NCBI GenBank assembly: GCA_002390485.1
Contig: DGPO01000044.1
Coordinates: forward strand, 1-5,179
Origin: Halieaceae bacterium UBA4438
GTDB lineage: Bacteria > Pseudomonadota > Gammaproteobacteria > Pseudomonadales > Halieaceae
Reading direction: 5' to 3'
DNA: 5,179 nucleotides
The notes beneath the pieces are model-generated. The model saw only the letters and a program-made list of their open reading frames with translations, had not been told where the DNA came from and did no database searches. How positions within the stretch are numbered: the stretch's first letter is position 1; the number at the start of each line of letters is the position of its first letter. The position numbers were made by a program, and so were the translations under genes. Below, in pieces: positions 1 through 5,179 of this stretch.

Positions 1-1982
<1,982 letters not shown>

Positions 1983-1989
1983 GTTGATA

Positions 1990-1996
1990 CCTCGTC
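1990..1996 (-). promoter_or_regulatory. Ribosome binding site of fusA
   Basis: The minus strand reads GACGAGG, then 7 nt, then GTG. The GAGG core at 1993-1990 is the only Shine-Dalgarno-like element in the 30-nt rpsG-fusA spacer. It decides the GTG start, since no in-frame ATG or other start codon lies between the upstream TAG and the conserved N-terminus. Confidence 0.8.
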
Positions 1997-2009
1997 GCTA
2001 AACTCAGCG
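1996..2009 (-). other. Small hairpin between rpsG stop and fusA RBS
   Basis: The minus strand reads CGCTGAGTTTAGCG. CGCT pairs with AGCG and a G-U pair can be added, giving a short 4-5 bp stem. It starts 3 nt after the rpsG stop and ends at the first base of the fusA ribosome binding site. There is no T tract, so it is not a terminator. It may merely keep the fusA initiation region open. It is short enough to be chance. Confidence 0.3.
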
Positions 2010-2012
2010 AAT

Positions 2013-2483
2013 TTAGAATCGGAAGTGTGAGAACGCCTTGTTGGCTTCCGCCATGCGGTGCACATCTTCACGCTTCTTAACCGCATTACCTTTGCCCTGT
2101 GCGGCATCAAGGATTTCTCCGGCCAAACGCTGACGCATGGACTTCTCACCGCGATTTCGCGCGTAATCAACCAACCAACGCATTGACAGCGCGATGCGAC
2201 GCGCGGGACGGACTTCTACCGGCACCTGATACGTAGCACCCCCCACACGACGAGACTTAACCTCGACCATGGGTGCAATATTTTCAAGGGCCTCATCGAA
2301 CACTTCAATCGGATCGCGGTTCGAGCGCTCCGCAACCAGCGTCATTGCGCCGTAAACGATCGATTCGGCAACGGACTTCTTACCACTGATCATGACGTGG
2401 TTCATGAATTTGGCGAGTGTTGTGTTCCCGTACTTGGGATCGGGTATCACTTCACGTTTTGCAACAACGCGTCTTCTTGGCAT
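2013..2483 (-). CDS. rpsG: 30S ribosomal protein S7 (uS7)
   Basis: 156 residues, the usual bacterial length. S7 binds the 3' major domain of 16S rRNA, nucleates assembly of the 30S head and lines the E site. The N-terminus [10 protein letters not shown] is the basic arm. The diagnostic core [20 protein letters not shown] lies at about residues 73-92, and the near-invariant [17 protein letters not shown] at about 135-151. The C-terminus is HFRF where E. coli B-type S7 ends HYRW (from memory); the 23-residue extension of E. coli K-12 S7 is absent. The gene lies 88 nt after rpsL and 30 nt before fusA, as in the str operon. In E. coli, S7 represses translation of this operon by binding the rpsL-rpsG spacer, and the structured spacer here fits the same role (inference). 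The start is the ATG at 2483-2481, because the conserved MPRRR begins there. Confidence 0.99.
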   Translation of the reverse strand: MPRRRVVAKREVIPDPKYGNTTLAKFMNHVMISGKKSVAESIVYGAMTLVAERSNRDPIEVFDEALENIAPMVEVKSRRVGGATYQVPVEVRPARRIALSMRWLVDYARNRGEKSMRQRLAGEILDAAQGKGNAVKKREDVHRMAEANKAFSHFRF

Positions 2484-2500
2484 AGCTCTCTCTCTTCTTC
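2484..2500 (-). promoter_or_regulatory. Purine-rich, non-canonical RBS region of rpsG
   Basis: Immediately before the rpsG ATG the minus strand reads GAAGAAGAGAGAGAGCT. It is purine rich but contains no GGAG, AGGA or AAGG, so its match to the anti-Shine-Dalgarno is only GAG. A weak site is consistent with rpsG depending on translational coupling to rpsL, as is known in E. coli. That dependence is an inference here. Confidence 0.55.
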
Positions 2501-2507
2501 AGGTCAT

Positions 2508-2569
2508 ACAGCCACACATGGGCTGTCCTTACTGTCACACGGGGTGACGATACGGCTGAAAATCAGCCC
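2508..2569 (-). promoter_or_regulatory. Structured rpsL-rpsG intercistronic region, candidate S7 autoregulatory element
   Basis: Three hairpins follow each other in the mRNA. The first, at 2568-2554, is GGCTGA-TTT-TCAGCC and begins a few nt after the rpsL stop. The second, at 2548-2534, is GTCAC-CCCGT-GTGAC. The third, at 2526-2508, is ACAGCC-CATGTGT-GGCTGT. The arms of the first and third hairpins are also mutually complementary: GGGCTG at 2569-2564 with CAGCCC at 2525-2520, and CAGCC at 2558-2554 with GGCTG at 2513-2509. Alternative folds are therefore possible. The E. coli spacer at the same place (about 96 nt) binds S7 and mediates feedback. Position and length match, but I cannot show that the S7-binding motif itself is conserved. 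None of the hairpins is followed by a T run, so termination is unlikely. Confidence 0.6.
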
Positions 2570-2571
2570 AA

Positions 2572-2943
2572 TTACTTCGGTCGCTTCGCACCGTACTTTG
2601 AGCGCGACTGGCGACGATTCGCAACACCCGACGTATCGAGACTTCCGCGAACCGTGTGGTAGCGAACACCGGGCAAATCCTTCACACGACCACCGCGGAT
2701 CAACACCACGCTGTGCTCTTGCAGGTTGTGGCCCTCACCACCAATGTAAGACGACACTTCAAAGCCGCTGGTCAAACGAACACGACACACTTTGCGCAGT
2801 GCCGAGTTAGGCTTTTTAGGTGTGGTTGTATAAACACGGGTACAAACACCGCGTCGCTGTGGGCACGCCTGCAAGGCAGGAACGCCACTCTTCACTACTT
2901 TACGCTTGCGCGGCTTACGCACTAGCTGGTTGATTGTTGCCAT
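2572..2943 (-). CDS. rpsL: 30S ribosomal protein S12 (uS12)
   Basis: 123 residues, against 124 in E. coli. S12 sits at the 30S decoding centre beside helices 18 and 44 and monitors codon-anticodon fit. The N-terminus is [20 protein letters not shown], followed by the conserved [19 protein letters not shown] at about 39-57, [20 protein letters not shown] at about 68-87 and [13 protein letters not shown] at 88-100. The two lysines whose substitution gives streptomycin resistance are intact (Lys43 in TPKKP and Lys88 in RVKDLPG, counting Met), as are Pro45 and Pro91, so the protein looks wild type and drug sensitive. Asp89 is the residue methylthiolated by RimO in E. coli. The gene is first in the str operon. 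It follows its own promoter and a short structured leader, with AAGG and GGAG upstream of the ATG. Confidence 0.99.
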   Translation of the reverse strand: MATINQLVRKPRKRKVVKSGVPALQACPQRRGVCTRVYTTTPKKPNSALRKVCRVRLTSGFEVSSYIGGEGHNLQEHSVVLIRGGRVKDLPGVRYHTVRGSLDTSGVANRRQSRSKYGAKRPK

Positions 2944-2947
2944 TCGG

Positions 2948-2968
2948 CCTTAACTCCAAGTCGTTAAG
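2948..2968 (-). promoter_or_regulatory. rpsL ribosome binding site within a leader hairpin
   Basis: The minus strand at 2968-2949 reads CTTAAC-GACTTGGA-GTTAAG, a perfect 6-bp stem with an 8-nt loop. Two Shine-Dalgarno candidates overlap it: GGAG at 2957-2954 (10 nt from ATG), mostly in the loop, and AAGG at 2951-2948 (4 nt from ATG), mostly in the 3' arm. Folding would hide the AAGG and leave most of the GGAG exposed. It may tune rpsL translation. The stem is A/T rich and may be only marginally stable. Confidence 0.5.
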
Positions 2969-2969
2969 A

Positions 2970-2986
2970 GCGCCCCAACGGGACGC
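2970..2986 (-). other. Leader hairpin upstream of the rpsL RBS
   Basis: The minus strand reads GCGTCCC-GTT-GGGGCGC, a 7-bp stem with one internal U-G pair and a 3-nt loop. It lies within the predicted rpsL leader, one base before the hairpin that carries the ribosome binding site, and about 12 nt after the predicted transcription start. No T run follows. It could act as a 5' stabilising stem or as part of a leader fold. Confidence 0.45.
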
Positions 2987-2990
2987 CATC

Positions 2991-3041
2991 AAAAAAGAGC
3001 GCGAAGTCTAATGACGGGGGGGTGCCCCGTCAAGCTCGCGC
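2991..3041 (-). terminator. Candidate composite rho-independent terminator of rpoC
   Basis: In transcripts coming out of rpoC, an 8-bp stem TGACGGGG / CCCCGTCA (3032-3025 with 3019-3012, 5-nt loop) can form. An outer 6-bp GC stem, GCGCGA (3041-3036) with TCGCGC (3004-2999), encloses it. Two bases later comes a run of six T (2996-2991). Stable stem plus U tract right after the rpoC stop fits intrinsic termination. The 3- and 7-nt internal loop between the two stems is unusual, so efficiency may be partial. The structure contains the whole rpsL promoter. Confidence 0.5.
3005..3033 (-). promoter_or_regulatory. Sigma70-type promoter of the str operon (rpsL-rpsG-fusA)
   Basis: The -35 box is TTGACG (3033-3028; 5 of 6 to TTGACA), followed by a 17-nt spacer, then the -10 box TAGACT (3010-3005; 4 of 6 to TATAAT). 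Downstream comes TCGCGCTC, a GC-rich discriminator of the kind found at stringently controlled (ppGpp/DksA-repressed) ribosomal protein promoters. The start point should be near 2998, giving a leader of about 55 nt. The optimal spacing and the position directly upstream of rpsL make this the clearest promoter in the window. The spacer is largely a run of G/C, which is unusual. Confidence 0.75.
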
Positions 3042-3048
3042 GGTTTAA

Positions 3049-5179
3049 TTACTCTGCTTCACCACCTGCAGTCGCATTTTCTATCTCAGCTGCCAGTGCA
3101 CCCGCTAAGTCATCAGCGGCCTCTGCCTTCTCAAGCTCCTCAGCAAAACTCTCTGAGAATTCCTCTGCCGACATTTGGACACTCGACTCTTTGTCCAAGG
3201 CTCGCAGACGACGTCGCTCCTCGTGGTGCGCAAGTCCAGTACCTGCCGGAATCAGGCGTCCGACAATAACGTTCTCTTTCAAACCACGGAGGTAGTCACG
3301 CTTGCCCGTTACCGCCGCTTCCGTCAGTACGCGAGTGGTTTCCTGGAATGATGCGGCAGAAATGAAGCTCTCTGTCGCAAGCGACGCCTTCGTAATACCC
3401 AACAGCTCGCGTTCGACAGTCGGACGAACAAGCCCTTGTGCATCCATGCGGTCGCACTCTTCCAAGTACGCGTTCCACTCAATTTGCTCGCCCTTGATAA
3501 AGCTCGACTCGCCCGATGAAACAACGTAAGCCTTGCGCAACATCTGACGAACAATCACTTCAATGTGCTTATCGTTAATCTTCACACCCTGAAGCCGGTA
3601 AACCTCCTGGATCTCGTTCACAATGTACTTTGCGAGCTCCGGAATGCCCTTCAGACGCAAAATATCATGCGGACTGAGTGCGCCTTCCGACACGATCTCG
3701 CCCTTCTCGACCTGCTCACCTTCGAATACTGACAGCTGACGCCACTTCGGAATAAGCTCTTCGTAGTGATCAGAACCGTCGGGTAAAGCCTTACCGTCTG
3801 TTGGCGTAATCACCAAACGACGCTTACCTTTGGTTTCCTTACCAAAGCTGAACGTCCCCGAGATTTCGGCCAGAATCGCAGGCTCTTTCGGCTTACGGGC
3901 CTCGAACAAGTCAGCAACGCGCGGGAGACCACCCGTAATGTCACGTGTCTTCGAACCCTCTTTCGGAATACGCGCAATCACGTCACCCACCGACACCTTG
4001 ACACCGTCTTCGAGATTCACCATCGCCGATGGAGGCAAGAAGTAAACCGCCGGGACATTGGTACCCGCCAGGTACAGTTCGTTGCCAGACTCATCAACAA
4101 GCGTCACGGCAGGGCGAATATCTTTACCTGCACTGGGTCGCTCAGACTGATCCATCACGGAAATACTCGACAGCCCCGTAAACTCGTCCGTCTGCCGCTT
4201 GATGGTGACGCCTTCTTCCATGCCACCCAGTTTCACGATACCCGCAACCTCGGTCACAATGGGGTGCGTGTGAGGGTCCCAAGTTGCAACGACATCGCCT
4301 GCCGCAACCGGTGACTCGTCACCCACCTTAATGACAGCACCATAAGGCACCTTGTAGCGCTCACGCTCACGACCCACGCCGTCCATTACGGAGAGCTCAC
4401 CAGAACGAGAAACAGCGACCAAGGAGCCGTCTGAACGACCGACAACTTTCATATTGTGGAGGCGAACAGTACCGTCCGAATTCACTTGAATATTGTCCTG
4501 AGCCGCCTGACCTGACGCTGCACCACCAATGTGGAACGTACGCATGGTCAGCTGTGTACCGGGCTCACCGATCGACTGAGCAGCAACAACACCAATGGCC
4601 TCGCCCATATTCACCTGATGACCGCGACCGAGGTCCCGACCGTAGCAGGTCGAACAAATCCCGTAGCGCGTCTCACAAGTGATCGGAGAGCGCACCAAAA
4701 TCTCATCGATACCCATTTCTTCAATCTTGAGATTCCACAGCTCATCCACCAACGTACCGGCCGGCACGAGCACTTCATCAGTGCCGGGCTTGACGACATC
4801 GGCAGCGATGATGCGACCCAGGACACGATCCGCCAGCGACTCAATAATGTCACCACCGTCGATCACAGGCGTCATCACAAGACCTCGCTCAGTGCCACAG
4901 TCGGGCTCAACCACCACCACGTCCTGTGCCACGTCAACAAGACGTCGCGTCAAATAACCTGAGTTCGCAGTCTTAAGGGCCGTATCTGCCAGACCTTTAC
5001 GCGCGCCGTGAGTTGAGATGAAGTACTGCAGTACGTTCAAACCTTCACGGAAGTTAGCCGTAATCGGCGTTTCAATAATTGAGCCGTCGGGCTTGGCCAT
5101 CAGCCCACGCATTCCCGCTAACTGACGTATCTGCGCAGGTGAGCCACGTGCGCCAGAATCGGCGTACATGTAGACCGAG
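3049..5179 (-). CDS. rpoC: RNA polymerase subunit beta' (C-terminal half), 5' end beyond window
   Basis: 709 residues of the roughly 1,400-residue beta' subunit, which forms the catalytic clamp of RNA polymerase. Window residue plus 720 gives E. coli numbering over most of the first 400 residues (aligned from memory). Visible are ADSGARGS near the start, the bridge helix (about 54-82, [20 protein letters not shown]), and the second zinc site with all four cysteines (94, 168, 175, 178). The trigger-loop start MRTFHIGG (from 212) has His216, equal to E. coli His936. An insertion of about 190 residues follows. The trigger loop resumes with [15 protein letters not shown] (414-428), and then come the conserved C-terminal segments [17 protein letters not shown] and [20 protein letters not shown]. 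The protein ends in an acidic, Ala/Glu-rich tail. It seems about 20 residues longer than E. coli beta', from a short insertion near residues 460-470 and the tail. The Met codon at 5169 is internal, not a start: the frame is open to the edge and reads SVYMYADSG. Confidence 0.98.
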   Translation of the reverse strand, partial: SVYMYADSGARGSPAQIRQLAGMRGLMAKPDGSIIETPITANFREGLNVLQYFISTHGARKGLADTALKTANSGYLTRRLVDVAQDVVVVEPDCGTERGLVMTPVIDGGDIIESLADRVLGRIIAADVVKPGTDEVLVPAGTLVDELWNLKIEEMGIDEILVRSPITCETRYGICSTCYGRDLGRGHQVNMGEAIGVVAAQSIGEPGTQLTMRTFHIGGAASGQAAQDNIQVNSDGTVRLHNMKVVGRSDGSLVAVSRSGELSVMDGVGRERERYKVPYGAVIKVGDESPVAAGDVVATWDPHTHPIVTEVAGIVKLGGMEEGVTIKRQTDEFTGLSSISVMDQSERPSAGKDIRPAVTLVDESGNELYLAGTNVPAVYFLPPSAMVNLEDGVKVSVGDVIARIPKEGSKTRDITGGLPRVADLFEARKPKEPAILAEISGTFSFGKETKGKRRLVITPTDGKALPDGSDHYEELIPKWRQLSVFEGEQVEKGEIVSEGALSPHDILRLKGIPELAKYIVNEIQEVYRLQGVKINDKHIEVIVRQMLRKAYVVSSGESSFIKGEQIEWNAYLEECDRMDAQGLVRPTVERELLGITKASLATESFISAASFQETTRVLTEAAVTGKRDYLRGLKENVIVGRLIPAGTGLAHHEERRRLRALDKESSVQMSAEEFSESFAEELEKAEAADDLAGALAAEIENATAGGEAE
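3949..4512 (-). other. Trigger-loop insertion SI3 of beta'
   Basis: These codons (approximate limits) interrupt the trigger loop between MRTFHIGGA and ITGGLPRV. E. coli beta' has a 188-residue insertion, SI3, at the same place (about 943-1130), and many other bacteria lack it. Recognisable SI3 segments are [34 protein letters not shown] and [17 protein letters not shown], corresponding to the two sandwich-barrel hybrid motif repeats. Its presence supports a proteobacterial origin. Confidence 0.85.

Noticed and set aside
1983..2012. A separate promoter for fusA in the rpsG-fusA spacer
   Set aside because: Thirty bases are too few to hold a promoter plus leader, and no -35/-10 pair is visible there. 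fusA is most simply read from the rpsL promoter.
2554..2568. Perfect hairpin just after the rpsL stop as a terminator
   Set aside because: It is followed by GTATC and not a T run, and rpsG and fusA downstream have no separate promoter that I can see. An intercistronic regulatory stem is more likely.
2397..2810. Open frame of 137 codons on the plus strand spanning the rpsL-rpsG spacer
   Set aside because: It overlaps rpsG and rpsL antisense and runs through the structured spacer. Composition is Ser/His-rich, typical of reverse-strand shadows, with no recognisable domain.
4531..4962. Open frame of 143 codons on the plus strand, opposite rpoC
   Set aside because: It lies entirely antisense to the zinc-site and trigger-loop region of beta', and its His/Thr-rich translation resembles nothing I recognise.
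3049..5169. A complete 706-residue protein starting at the ATG at 5169
   Set aside because: The frame stays open upstream to the edge and the residues there (SVY) continue beta' homology, so this Met is internal to rpoC and the gene is partial.

Overview
The window is one strand of bacterial housekeeping DNA. All genes lie on the minus strand, in the transcribed order rpoC (C-terminal half, 5' end beyond the right edge) - rpsL - rpsG - fusA (last ~40 codons beyond the left edge). This is the classical rpoBC to str-operon junction. The proteins closely resemble the E. coli homologues as I remember them: S12 of 123 aa, S7 of 156 aa, an EF-G starting like E. coli FusA, and a beta' that carries the ~190-residue trigger-loop insertion (SI3) of proteobacteria. 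The source is therefore most likely a gammaproteobacterium. A free-living, possibly marine, lineage is only a guess from the moderate base composition and the divergence from enterics. No mobile element, CRISPR array, tRNA, rRNA or foreign gene is visible.

Layout from right to left, in the direction of transcription: rpoC 5179-3049; a 105-nt junction (3048-2944) that appears to hold both a composite terminator for rpoBC transcripts and a good sigma70-type promoter with a GC-rich discriminator for the str operon; rpsL 2943-2572; an 88-nt intercistronic region with three tandem hairpins that can re-pair with one another; rpsG 2483-2013; a 30-nt spacer; and fusA from a GTG start at 1982 to the window edge.

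The genes encode the catalytic and trigger-loop half of RNA polymerase and three parts of the ribosome's decoding and translocation machinery: S12 at the decoding centre, S7 as the head assembly nucleator and feedback regulator in E. coli, and the translocase EF-G. Their linkage lets transcription and translation capacity respond together to growth rate.

I found no undescribed gene system. The observations worth checking are in the non-coding RNA: the promoter folded inside a terminator-like structure before rpsL, the rpsL leader hairpins around its ribosome binding site, and the rpsL-rpsG element combined with the lack of a proper Shine-Dalgarno before rpsG.
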